Under the pieces are notes generated by a model. The model ran no database searches, had not been told where the DNA came from, and saw only the letters and a list, made by a program, of their open reading frames with translations. A stretch of 33,483 nt of DNA from Chryseobacterium gleum (GTDB lineage: Bacteria > Bacteroidota > Bacteroidia > Flavobacteriales_D > Sanyastnellaceae): the NCBI GenBank assembly GCA_945869405.1, contig CAMBPD010000008.1:1-33483 (forward strand), read 5' to 3'. Within the stretch, counting starts at the first letter, position 1, and every line of letters starts with the position of its first letter. Shown here piece by piece: positions 8,587 through 15,643 of the stretch. A program made the translations under genes and the position numbers.

Positions 8587-9816
8587 TCACAACACCCGAC
8601 CACGCAACGTCATGCCTAGCACAGGACTGTTTTTTGATTTGGATTGCCAATTTTCAGAAGTGAACGAGGTGTCTTCATCGGTGAAAATAACGCTTACGGA
8701 AACATTCGAGTCTTCGCTTATAGGGTGCGCGTCCAAGCCCAATACGTGCTCCGGACCAGAGGTGAACTTCTCAATGATTTCTTGGGGTGTCATATGTTTC
8801 TCGAGCGCTGTAAAAGCAGTGCAGAAGGTCGACTCAAGGGAGCTGATCCCGAAAAAGGCGTCGTCAAATTCGCGTACTTTGTGCTCCACATCTTCCGGAC
8901 AATGATCGCTCACAATAGCGTCTATCGTGCCATCTTTCAGTCCGGCGATGAGCGCCCTGCGTTCTTCTTTGCCTCTAAACGGAGGTATAACCTTGAAGTT
9001 GGAATCGAATGTTCTCAGGGAGTCATCAGTAAACAGCAGTTGATGGGCCGCAACAGCACACGTCACGTGCAAGCCATCGCGTTTCGCTTTGCGAATCATC
9101 TCAACACTTCGTGCAGATGAGACTAGCATGAAATGCAACTTGCCGCCGCAGTAGCGCAACAATTCAATATCGCGTTGAACGCGTATTTCTTCGGCAAGGG
9201 TTGGAATGCCTTTCATGCCGAGTGAAACGCTGACTTCTCCTTCGTGCATTTGTCCATTTCCGTTTACTCCGCGATCCCATGGCAGCACCAGTATGCGTCC
9301 GCCGAAATTCTGAGTGTACTCCAGTGCGCGGCACATAAGTTCTGTGCTAATGTCTCCGCGGTCGTCGCTGAAACCAACAGCTCCTGCCTGGTGCATATCA
9401 AACATTTCGGCAAGCTGCTTTCCTTCTAATTTTTGAGAGAGGCCGCCAAGTGAAAGAAGTTCGCACCCAATTTCTGAATGTCCTTTTAGGAAGTGAACAG
9501 CCGATTTAGTATCAACCGCAGGCAGGGTAGAGGGCAAAAGCGCAATCCGCGCGTAGCCTCCTCGTCGTGCAGCTTTTTTTAGACTAATAAAGTCTTCTTT
9601 AAACTCTGCTCCTGGCTCACCGCCGCGAGCGGAAAGATCCGTCCAACCCCTCGAAACAATACAGCCTTTCCCATTGACGGTTTTCGCCTTGGAATCAGTT
9701 ATTTCGTTTGCGATGGAAAGAAGGCGATTACCTTGAACTAGTACATCACGTTTTTTGCCATGATGGCTGGAGGCAGGATCGTGAATCAGCGCTGACTTCA
9801 GAAGGACTTTAATCAT
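8587..9816 (-). CDS. Dihydroorotase homologue, probably non-catalytic
   Basis: A 409-aa amidohydrolase-superfamily protein of the dihydroorotase type. The overall pattern is clear: SRGWTDLSARGGEPG at about 55-69 replaces the usual DxHxHxREPG, VTCAVAAHQLLFTDD replaces VTxEvtPHHLxLtd, and IVSDHCPED replaces IaTDHAPH. The two metal-binding His of the first motif are Ser and Arg. The expected ligand His of the following strands are also missing (RILVLPWDRG, FMLVSSARS), while the Asp of SDH is kept. This is the pattern of pseudo-dihydroorotases, which in other bacteria (PyrC' proteins) support aspartate transcarbamoylase structurally. It is probably not the cell's working PyrC. A TACTTTCG promoter box lies 9 nt upstream of the ATG. 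No pyrB gene is adjacent. Confidence 0.85.
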   Translation of the reverse strand: MIKVLLKSALIHDPASSHHGKKRDVLVQGNRLLSIANEITDSKAKTVNGKGCIVSRGWTDLSARGGEPGAEFKEDFISLKKAARRGGYARIALLPSTLPAVDTKSAVHFLKGHSEIGCELLSLGGLSQKLEGKQLAEMFDMHQAGAVGFSDDRGDISTELMCRALEYTQNFGGRILVLPWDRGVNGNGQMHEGEVSVSLGMKGIPTLAEEIRVQRDIELLRYCGGKLHFMLVSSARSVEMIRKAKRDGLHVTCAVAAHQLLFTDDSLRTFDSNFKVIPPFRGKEERRALIAGLKDGTIDAIVSDHCPEDVEHKVREFDDAFFGISSLESTFCTAFTALEKHMTPQEIIEKFTSGPEHVLGLDAHPISEDSNVSVSVIFTDEDTSFTSENWQSKSKNSPVLGMTLRGRVL

Positions 9817-9825
9817 ACTGAAGCG

Positions 9826-9833
9826 CGAAAGTA
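9826..9833 (-). promoter_or_regulatory. Promoter -7 box (TACTTTCG) of the dihydroorotase homologue
   Basis: The minus strand TACTTTCG is one base from TAnnTTTG and ends 9 nt before the ATG at 9816, implying a very short or absent leader. No -33 TTG is evident. Confidence 0.4.
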
Positions 9834-9938
9834 AGCATAAAGTCAGATCAGCGAAACATCACTCGTTATCAAGCTCTGTGCGGAGCGTTCGTTTTGCGTT
9901 GGTAATTAAGCGGCTGAGATGGTAACGGCGTAATTTGA

Positions 9939-10259
9939 TTAGGCCATTCCTTGAGGTCCGCCAAAACCCATACCCATTAGCGGATCTTGCCCTGGGGAAT
10001 CTTTTATAGCGCCGTGCTGTGATTCGTATTTATTGATGTTTTCCATCAACGCTTTCATCAGACGCTTGGCGTGCTGCGGTGTAAGAATAATGCGCGATTG
10101 CACTTTTGCCTTTGGCACACCGGGCATCATGCGCACAAAATCAACAACGAATTCGGCGGGTGAATGGGTAATAATAGCAAGGTTGGAGTAGGTGCCCTGG
10201 GCCACCTCTTCATTCAATTCAATATTGAGTTGCTGATTGTTTTCGTTTTTAGTACTCAT
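9939..10259 (-). CDS. DUF3467 family protein
   Basis: A small soluble protein of 106 aa matching DUF3467, a family of unknown function widespread in Bacteroidota. Seen features are an Asn/Gln-rich N-terminus, the core YSNLAIITHSPAEFVVDFVRMMPG followed by AKVQSRIILTPQHAKRLMKALMENI, and a Gly/Met-rich flexible tail (PLMGMGFGGPQGMA). There is no signal peptide. It is the last gene of the operon that begins at 14798 and follows the YjjG-like gene by 11 nt. A convincing terminator after it was not found. Confidence 0.88.
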   Translation of the reverse strand: MSTKNENNQQLNIELNEEVAQGTYSNLAIITHSPAEFVVDFVRMMPGVPKAKVQSRIILTPQHAKRLMKALMENINKYESQHGAIKDSPGQDPLMGMGFGGPQGMA

Positions 10260-10270
10260 GGCTGCTAATG

Positions 10271-11008
10271 TTATAATATCTCGAGTAATTCAAGAAGCGA
10301 ATGTAATGTATATGTAGGCTTGTAGTTATGGCGCACAGGGCCGTTTCCATTGTGTGCGTTTACTTCGTTTTGCTCCATTTCTTTCGTTGATAGGTATGCT
10401 TGATCAATCCCAAAATCGCGCGCTCCCAAAATATCAGCATCCCAGTCGTCGCCAATCATGAGTGACTCTTCTTTAACCGCCCCCGCTTTTTCGAGGGAAT
10501 ACTGGAAGATGTCGTTGTGTGGTTTGCGCACTCCAACATGCTCGCTATTGATGATGTGTTGAAAGTATCCCTCGAGCTTGGCCGCCTGCATCTTGTGACC
10601 CTGCACCTCAAAAAAACCATTGGTGATGATGTGCATGTGGTATCGGCCCTTGCAATGGTTCAATACCTCATGAGTACCCTCCATGGTGAGCGGTTGGCGC
10701 GGCGCTACCTCGAGGAAGTCGAGGGAAAATCTATCAATGAAATTCGATGATGCAACATGATTTATATCCGAGAATGCCCGCTCGAATCGCACATAACGCA
10801 ACTCCTCTTTCTTAATCTTGTCTTGGCGATACAGGGTCCACACATGATCGTTGTGGTGATGGTATCGAGCGTAAAAAAGCTCGAAATCAAGATGGCCAAT
10901 TTCCTGATGGTGCTGGGTGAATAATTCGGTCATGGCAGCGCGCGTGTTCCGCTTTAAATCCCATAGCGTGCCATCCAGGTCGAAGAATAGATGCTTGTAC
11001 GTTTTCAA
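10271..11008 (-). CDS. YjjG-type HAD family nucleotidase
   Basis: Haloacid-dehalogenase superfamily phosphatase of the YjjG group, which removes phosphate from pyrimidine nucleoside monophosphates, including non-canonical ones, and so may clean the nucleotide pool. Seen: motif I FFDLDGTLWD (nucleophile and acid Asp), motif II IITNGF, the Lys of motif III in VGVRKPHNDIF, and motif IV MIGDDWDADILGA, with the cap domain between motifs I and II. No ATG is near the conserved start. The ORF-track ATG at 11065 would overlap the upstream gene by 61 nt and add 19 atypical residues. A TTG at 11008 places motif I near residue 10 (245 aa, family-like length) and overlaps the upstream TGA as TTGA. This start is preferred, though not certain. 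Confidence 0.85.
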   Translation of the reverse strand: MKTYKHLFFDLDGTLWDLKRNTRAAMTELFTQHHQEIGHLDFELFYARYHHHNDHVWTLYRQDKIKKEELRYVRFERAFSDINHVASSNFIDRFSLDFLEVAPRQPLTMEGTHEVLNHCKGRYHMHIITNGFFEVQGHKMQAAKLEGYFQHIINSEHVGVRKPHNDIFQYSLEKAGAVKEESLMIGDDWDADILGARDFGIDQAYLSTKEMEQNEVNAHNGNGPVRHNYKPTYTLHSLLELLEIL

Positions 11009-11466
11009 AATGAGAGTCCTATTTTTTTCATTCCAAAGGCAATCGAGGATAAGGCAATGCTCCAAAGAAAAAACCCGAAGATCATTTTAGGTAATGTATT
11101 CGGATTGTGTCGGTATAGTTTGGCCGCAAGCACTGAAGCTATGGGTACAGAAATAAGCACAGAAATAAGCATCAGTCCGTTTATACCCCAGCGTTTTTTT
11201 ATGCGAATGAACCAGCGGTTGCGCCGATTGAAAATTTTGCGTTTGGTATTGAAATGATGACCAAGCCAATTGAAGATAAATTCTCCGAAGTGGAAGAAAA
11301 TGAAGACTCCTAAGGCTGCTCCGGTTGATGAGATGGTAACTACTTCAAGGAATGACCAATCTTCGCCCGCATCGGGTTTCAACGTCATACCGAACGGTAC
11401 AAACAGAAATTTTACAATGGCAAATAACCACCACCCTAAAACTTTGAGGAAATAATCGATTATCAT
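11005..11466 (-). CDS. Hypothetical small integral membrane protein
   Basis: A 153-aa protein with probably four membrane segments: residues about 5-27 (FLKVLGWWLFAIVKFLFVPFG), 43-65 (TISSTGAALGVFIFFHFGEFIFNW), 92-115 (GLMLISVLISVPIASVLAAKL) and 124-147. A very basic cytoplasmic stretch (NTKRKIFNRRNRWFIRIKKRWG) lies between the second and third. The layout and the helix after the basic loop recall the small multidrug-export/DedA-like group, but I cannot assign it. It overlaps upp upstream by an ATGA (11463-11466) and the nucleotidase downstream by TTGA, so it is translated within that operon. Function unknown. Confidence 0.75.
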   Translation of the reverse strand: MIIDYFLKVLGWWLFAIVKFLFVPFGMTLKPDAGEDWSFLEVVTISSTGAALGVFIFFHFGEFIFNWLGHHFNTKRKIFNRRNRWFIRIKKRWGINGLMLISVLISVPIASVLAAKLYRHNPNTLPKMIFGFFLWSIALSSIAFGMKKIGLSF

Positions 11467-12110
11467 TCTTTTTTGCCGAAGGCTAAATCGCCAGCATCAC
11501 CCAAACCTGGAACGATGTAGGAGTGAGCGGTCAATTCAGTGTCTATAGCTCCAATCCAATAGCGCGTGCTTTCAGGTAGCTTACTACGAAGATGTTTTAA
11601 TCCGGTTTCAGAGGCGATAATGGAGGCGATATGTATGTTCGCCGGTTTGCCGCGCTGCATGATTTTTTTGTACACCTTCTCAAGTGAGAATCCGGTGGCA
11701 AGCATCGGGTCGCAGAGGATGAGATCTACCCCGTTGATAGGCGGCGCGCTTACATAGTCTACCTCGATTTCGAAGTTGCCTGCCGCATCGTGTTTGCGGA
11801 AAGCAGCCACAAATGCAGAATCAGAATGATCAAAAATATTCAGCATTCCATGGTGCATAGGAAGGCCTGCTCGCAGAATGGTGCAAAGCATGGGAGAACT
11901 TTTGGGTAGACTTATTTCAGCCATACCTAGCGGCGTTGTTACTTCTTTAGCGCCGTAGTCAAGCGACTTCGAAATTTCATATGCCATTAGTTCGCCTATG
12001 CGTTCAATATTGCGGCGAAAGCGCATCGAGTCCTTCTGGATGTTTTCATCTCGAATCTCAGCCATAAATTGGTTGAAGATTGAGTTTTGCTTGTTGAATT
12101 CGTATACCAT
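11463..12110 (-). CDS. upp: Uracil phosphoribosyltransferase
   Basis: Converts uracil and PRPP to UMP in pyrimidine salvage, in the cytoplasm. From the ATG at 12110 it is 215 aa, close to the usual 208-210. Seen: ILRAGLPMHHGML (flexible loop region), the PRPP-binding motif LILCDPMLATGFSL near residue 125, and the C-terminal uracil-binding YIVPGLGDAGDLAFG. The ORF-track start at 12209 runs into the end of the gap gene and adds 33 residues with no family character. It differs from the Proteobacterial enzyme in the LNIFDHSDSAFVAAF segment, as Bacteroidota Upp proteins often do. It sits 22 nt after gap and overlaps the membrane protein gene by 4 nt, so it is co-expressed with a pyrimidine nucleotidase two genes downstream. 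Confidence 0.9.
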   Translation of the reverse strand: MVYEFNKQNSIFNQFMAEIRDENIQKDSMRFRRNIERIGELMAYEISKSLDYGAKEVTTPLGMAEISLPKSSPMLCTILRAGLPMHHGMLNIFDHSDSAFVAAFRKHDAAGNFEIEVDYVSAPPINGVDLILCDPMLATGFSLEKVYKKIMQRGKPANIHIASIIASETGLKHLRSKLPESTRYWIGAIDTELTAHSYIVPGLGDAGDLAFGKKE

Positions 12111-12132
12111 TCTGGGAATTTTGTAGCGCAAG

Positions 12133-13137
12133 TTAATGCGAGATGGAGCATGCCAATAGAACATCACGCAGTCGGTGGCTATAGCCGATCTCATTGTCAT
12201 ACCAACCAACCACTTTTACCATGTTCCCAATTACTGAGGTAAGTTGAGCATCGAATACACAGGATGCAGGATTGCCTACGACATCGATGGATACAATTGG
12301 GTCGTTGGTGTATTCTAAAATTCCCTTCCATCTGTTTGCAGAGGCCAACTCGAAAGCTTGATTGATAGCAGAAATATTCAGTGGATTACGAACGTTGCAC
12401 GTTATGTCGGTAAGAGAACCGTCGGGTACAGGAACGCGGAATCCACAACCTCCCATCTTCTCAAAGAGGTGAGGGAAAACACGCGTTAGTGCTTTGGCTG
12501 CACCTGTGGTAGTAGGTATGATAGAAAGTGCTGCGGCTCGGCCTCTGCGCAAATCCTGGTGAGGCGAGTCGTGAAGGCGCTGGTCGCCGGTGTAACTATG
12601 CACAGTGGTGATGTAGCAGCTTTCAATGCCGCAAAGCTCATCAAGCAGCTGTATCATAGGAGCTGCATTATTGGTAGTACAGGATGCGTTAGAGATAATT
12701 AAATCGCTGGCAGTTATCTCTTTGTCGTTGATCCCAAACACAATTGTCTTTATGCTCTCATCCTCAGGTGGCACACTCAACACAACTCGCTTTGCCCCTG
12801 CAAGGAGGTGTCCGCGCAGCGACTCAGTAGTCTTAAACTGGCCAGTACAATCTACAATTATTTCTGCGCTGCACTCACCCCATGGTATGGCCTGTGGCTG
12901 GGTGTGTGCGAAAAACGGAATTCGTTTGTCAGCGATAAAAATGGCATCGCCACTCGCTGTTACAGTGGTCTTTGTGCTTCCATGCACTGAATCGTATTTG
13001 AACAAATGAGCCATTACGCGAGGCCCTGCTAAGTCATTGACCCCGACAACTTGAAAACGATTATCATGAAGCAATATGCGGGTCAATGCCCTTCCTATAC
13101 GACCGAAGCCGTTAATGCCAATTCGAATGGGGTTCAT
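12133..13137 (-). CDS. gap: Glyceraldehyde-3-phosphate dehydrogenase, type I
   Basis: Glycolytic and gluconeogenic enzyme oxidising glyceraldehyde-3-phosphate with NAD(P) and phosphate. At 334 aa it has normal length. Seen: the Rossmann start IRIGINGFGRIGRALTR, the catalytic Cys in SNASCTTN near residue 150, the partner His in ITTVHSYTGDQ, and GRAAALSIIPTTTGAAKAL. The residue after the active-site TTN is Asn (SCTTNNAAP) where many enzymes have Cys. It lies 15 nt after lipA and 22 nt before upp. Eno is also in the window on the other strand, but no other glycolytic gene is. Coenzyme preference cannot be read safely; GVNDLA after the first strand fits NAD. Confidence 0.93.
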   Translation of the reverse strand: MNPIRIGINGFGRIGRALTRILLHDNRFQVVGVNDLAGPRVMAHLFKYDSVHGSTKTTVTASGDAIFIADKRIPFFAHTQPQAIPWGECSAEIIVDCTGQFKTTESLRGHLLAGAKRVVLSVPPEDESIKTIVFGINDKEITASDLIISNASCTTNNAAPMIQLLDELCGIESCYITTVHSYTGDQRLHDSPHQDLRRGRAAALSIIPTTTGAAKALTRVFPHLFEKMGGCGFRVPVPDGSLTDITCNVRNPLNISAINQAFELASANRWKGILEYTNDPIVSIDVVGNPASCVFDAQLTSVIGNMVKVVGWYDNEIGYSHRLRDVLLACSISH

Positions 13138-13152
13138 ACTAAGCGGTGTCGA

Positions 13153-14031
13153 CTAGAATAAGTGCTTTTCGGCATGGTAAGAGGAGCGAACCAAAGGACC
13201 GCTTTCAACATAGCGAAACCCTTTGGTAAGAGCATATTCTCTATACTCAGCAAATTTCTCAGGTGTTATGAAGGCTGCAACAGGAATGTGTTTCGGAGTG
13301 GGTTGAAGGTATTGACCAAGCGTGAGCACGTCCACGTGAACAGCAGCCAAGTCATCAATCGTTTCGTAAACTTCTTCTTCGCTTTCTCCAAGGCCAAGCA
13401 TGACTCCACTCTTCGTGCGCATTCCACCTTGCTTGAGACGCAATAGCACCTCGAGGCTCCGGTCATACTTTGCCTGTATGCGCACTTGTTTGGTAAGTCT
13501 CCTCACGGTTTCCAGGTTGTGAGATACTATTTCAGGGGCAGCATCAATGATGCGTTGCAGATTGTCCCACTTTCCGGCAAAATCTGGTATGAGCGTTTCC
13601 ATAGTGGTGCCAGCGGATATACTTCTGACGGCAGCTACTGTGGCATACCAAATATCGCTTCCTCCGTCGGCAAGATCATCACGATCAACCGAGGTGATCA
13701 CCGCGTGCTTTACTCCCATTAATCGGATAGATTCCGCCACGCGATTAGGCTCTAGCAGGTCGGCGGTTAGTGGTTTACCCGTTGCAACGGCGCAAAATCC
13801 GCACGAACGTGTGCAGATGTTTCCAAGAATCATAAACGTGGCTGTTCCTTCACCCCAGCATTCCCCCATGTTCGGACAGTTTCCACTTTCACATATAGTA
13901 TGTAGTTTATGCTGGTCTACTAAGCCACGAACCTTCCGGTAGTTTTCTCCGGTCGGTAATTTCACTCGAAGCCATTTGGGCTTAGGTATACGCGCTGGCT
14001 CTGTGGAAATTGTTGTTTGGGTATCGCTCAC
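13153..14031 (-). CDS. lipA: Lipoyl synthase
   Basis: Radical-SAM enzyme inserting two sulfurs into octanoyl chains on lipoyl domains of 2-oxoacid dehydrogenases. At 292 aa it has typical length. Seen: the auxiliary-cluster motif [12 protein letters not shown] near residues 48-59, the radical-SAM motif CTRSCGFC near 73-80, and the C-terminal RSSYHA whose Ser binds the auxiliary cluster. The start is a GTG at 14031 overlapping the stop of the upstream exported-protein gene as GTGA, indicating coupled translation. No lipB or lipoyl-protein gene is nearby. Confidence 0.95.
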   Translation of the reverse strand: MSDTQTTISTEPARIPKPKWLRVKLPTGENYRKVRGLVDQHKLHTICESGNCPNMGECWGEGTATFMILGNICTRSCGFCAVATGKPLTADLLEPNRVAESIRLMGVKHAVITSVDRDDLADGGSDIWYATVAAVRSISAGTTMETLIPDFAGKWDNLQRIIDAAPEIVSHNLETVRRLTKQVRIQAKYDRSLEVLLRLKQGGMRTKSGVMLGLGESEEEVYETIDDLAAVHVDVLTLGQYLQPTPKHIPVAAFITPEKFAEYREYALTKGFRYVESGPLVRSSYHAEKHLF

Positions 14032-14798
14032 TTCTGATCGTATTTGGTGCCAATGAAAAGGGTTAAGAACAAACTCAAAAACAACTGATGGTTTTTCGGG
14101 TTCATGCTCTCATTGTCATAGCTTGCCATAATGGGTATTCTTCGACTAAAAAAATCGGCTGCTGCTCCTGCCTCGATTCCCTTGAGTCGTTCACGCTCGT
14201 TACTGTATTCGAAGGTGAACGATAGTTTTCCAAAAGCCCCAGGCTGGAAAGCGAGCTCGTCAAAGCCCCGCAATGAACTTGCACGCCCGTAGATGTTATC
14301 GATGTAATGTAAATCGGGGTTGAATTTTTCCACTTCCAAGTAAGGCTGGTTGTTGGGCTCGTCGATATAAACGATCTCCAAGTATATAGGCTTGGTAAAT
14401 CCAAACGAAGGACCTACAAGCCAATTGTAAGAAACCTGTACGCCACTGTGGCGGAGTTTTTCAGTGAGTATTTTCTTTCTTCCAATATGGGCTCTGAGTA
14501 CATAAAAGTTGTTCAGTTTGCCATAGAAGTATGGACGCGCATTGGGGTCATTAACAGGATTCCACGTTTTCGTTTCCTTTTCGTGTTTGACGAACATTAA
14601 ATCAGCACCGAAAAGCCAAAGGTGCGTCGCGTCCGAATAACGGCCAAAATCAGCGTTGATGCCATAGCCATTCGTGTTGAGATTGATGCCCACTTGGCGC
14701 ATCTTTTTGTAAAGCAAAATCTCACTTTCAGGTATGGGTTGCGACCATGCTGTAAAATTAAGCATGAGAGCAATAACTATGAATAGACGCACCAACAT
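14028..14798 (-). CDS. Exported protein, probable outer-membrane barrel, unknown
   Basis: A 256-aa protein from ATG 14798, with a signal peptide ([18 protein letters not shown]). The mature part has alternating polar/hydrophobic strands and many aromatic residues, with phrases such as [36 protein letters not shown] and a C-terminal [17 protein letters not shown], all typical of a small outer-membrane beta-barrel. I do not recognise a named family. The ORF-track start at 14831 is upstream of the promoter box and is rejected. It is the first gene of a seven-gene minus-strand operon with lipA and gap. A perfect TACTTTTG box lies 8 nt before the ATG. Confidence 0.75.
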   Translation of the reverse strand: MLVRLFIVIALMLNFTAWSQPIPESEILLYKKMRQVGINLNTNGYGINADFGRYSDATHLWLFGADLMFVKHEKETKTWNPVNDPNARPYFYGKLNNFYVLRAHIGRKKILTEKLRHSGVQVSYNWLVGPSFGFTKPIYLEIVYIDEPNNQPYLEVEKFNPDLHYIDNIYGRASSLRGFDELAFQPGAFGKLSFTFEYSNERERLKGIEAGAAADFFSRRIPIMASYDNESMNPKNHQLFLSLFLTLFIGTKYDQK

Positions 14799-14806
14799 AA
14801 CCGATT

Positions 14807-14814
14807 CAAAAGTA
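14807..14814 (-). promoter_or_regulatory. Promoter -7 box (TACTTTTG) for the lipA-gap-upp operon
   Basis: The minus strand has a perfect TAnnTTTG, 8 nt from the ATG at 14798. The resulting mRNA would be nearly leaderless. The box lies 34 nt from the opposing osmC box, forming a compact divergent promoter region. A -33 TTG was not seen at 19 nt. Confidence 0.6.
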
Positions 14815-14848
14815 ACACACTCTTTACGCATCTCATCTTATCATCGCT

Positions 14849-14856
14849 TAGATTTG
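14849..14856 (+). promoter_or_regulatory. Promoter -7 box (TAGATTTG) for osmC
   Basis: A perfect plus-strand TAnnTTTG lies 21 nt before the ATG at 14878, giving a leader of about 15 nt. A possible -33 element (CTTTACG) is off the strict TTG. Confidence 0.55.
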
Positions 14857-14877
14857 AGACAAAAACTGACTCGCATC

Positions 14878-15285
14878 ATGAACACTCAAATGACCGTCAC
14901 CTATCAAGGACAACTGCGCAATCAAGCAACGCATTTGAAATCAGGAAACATACTTATAACCGATGCTCCCATAGATAATCAAGGAAAGGGAGAGGCGTTT
15001 TCTCCTACCGACCTGTTATGCACATCATTAGCTACTTGCATGCTGACGTTGATGGGCATCACTTCCCAAAACAAGGGAATTGAGTTGGGCAAGGTGCATG
15101 CTGAGATCGAGAAAGTGATGGCGAGCGATCCTAGGCGAGTGTGCGAAATAAGGATTCTATTCACTTTCGAACCAAATCGCTACACGGAAAAAGAGAAAAC
15201 AATTTTAGAGAATGCCGCGAAATCGTGTCCAGTAGCTCAGAGTATTCACCCCAACATTGCGCAAGTGATAGAGTTCGTCTACTGA
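14878..15285 (+). CDS. OsmC family peroxiredoxin-like protein
   Basis: An OsmC/Ohr superfamily protein of 135 aa from ATG 14878. Such proteins use two cysteines to reduce organic hydroperoxides, usually as cytoplasmic homodimers. Seen: GKGEAFSPTDLLCTSLATCMLTLMG, with the peroxidatic Cys of the LATCM motif near residue 60, and the resolving Cys in AAKSCPVAQSIHP. Both cysteines are kept, so activity is plausible. The ORF-track start at 14734 reaches back into the divergent gene and is rejected. The gene has its own TAGATTTG promoter box. Its stop is 8 nt from the end of the small lipoprotein gene on the other strand. Confidence 0.88.
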   Translation: MNTQMTVTYQGQLRNQATHLKSGNILITDAPIDNQGKGEAFSPTDLLCTSLATCMLTLMGITSQNKGIELGKVHAEIEKVMASDPRRVCEIRILFTFEPNRYTEKEKTILENAAKSCPVAQSIHPNIAQVIEFVY

Positions 15286-15293
15286 AATTAGAC

Positions 15294-15416
15294 CTATTTC
15301 GACTGAGGAATTGAAGTGCGGTTGTAGGCTGCGCAAGCATCCTTGCGACGTGCGCATGAAGATGCAGCCATTACCACTACTAAAAGAAAGAAAGTAATAA
15401 ATCGAGCGTTTTTCAT
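15294..15416 (-). CDS. Tiny lipoprotein (40 aa), not in ORF track
   Basis: A 40-residue ORF on the minus strand from ATG 15416 to TAG 15294. Residues 1-20 form a classic signal peptide (basic MKNAR, then hydrophobic ITFFLLVVVMAASS), followed at Cys21 by a lipobox (AASSC) and a mature peptide of only 20 residues (CARRKDACAAYNRTSIPQSK). This predicts a lipid-anchored outer-membrane or periplasmic peptide. A perfect Bacteroidota promoter (TTG-N19-TATTTTTG) sits at 15451-15480, 34 nt before the ATG, which strongly supports expression. The function is unknown; small Cys-containing lipoproteins of this shape are seen in Bacteroidota but I cannot name a family. Confidence 0.78.
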   Translation of the reverse strand: MKNARFITFFLLVVVMAASSCARRKDACAAYNRTSIPQSK

Positions 15417-15450
15417 TTGCTTTTGAAGGATGTTAATCTTTTCCACAGAA

Positions 15451-15480
15451 CAAAAATAGCAATCTTATTGAGTTTCACAA
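15451..15480 (-). promoter_or_regulatory. Promoter TTG-N19-TATTTTTG of the tiny lipoprotein gene
   Basis: Reading the minus strand, TTG (15480-15478) is followed by exactly 19 nt and then TATTTTTG (15458-15451), a perfect match to the Bacteroidota -33/-7 promoter. The start site should be near 15444, giving a leader of about 28 nt. Confidence 0.75.
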
Positions 15481-15578
15481 GAGTATTCATTCGACGGAAT
15501 TATTAACACCACAATTGTTCTCACTTTCAAAGTTGTAAAGCCCAATGGAGGCGAGTTAAACAACACTTCACGCGGAAT

Positions 15579-15628
15579 GGGTGTGAGATTGTTAAAAATC
15601 CATTGTCCTCGGTATGCGTTTCACACCC
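15579..15628. promoter_or_regulatory. Split 8-bp inverted repeat upstream of carA
   Basis: GGGTGTGA (15579-15586) and TCACACCC (15621-15628) are perfect reverse complements separated by 34 nt. The right arm touches the TAATTTTG -7 box directly. The arms bracket the promoter spacer and the candidate -33 TTG at 15603-15605, as a repressor site might, but an 8-bp match at this distance can occur by chance. Confidence 0.35.
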
Positions 15629-15636
15629 TAATTTTG
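15603..15636 (+). promoter_or_regulatory. Promoter of carA (TAATTTTG box)
   Basis: TAATTTTG at 15629-15636 is a perfect TAnnTTTG box, with a TTG at 15603-15605 (spacing 23, somewhat long). Only 7 nt separate the box from the carA ATG, so the start site would fall on or next to the initiation codon. Confidence 0.6.
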
Positions 15637-15643
15637 AACCCCG

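Noticed and set aside
8644-9120. 158-aa plus-strand ORF opposite the dihydroorotase homologue
   Set aside because: Shadow of the real gene, with Cys/Phe-rich random-looking translation.
12626-13009. 127-aa plus-strand ORF within gap
   Set aside because: Antisense shadow of the conserved GAPDH active-site region.
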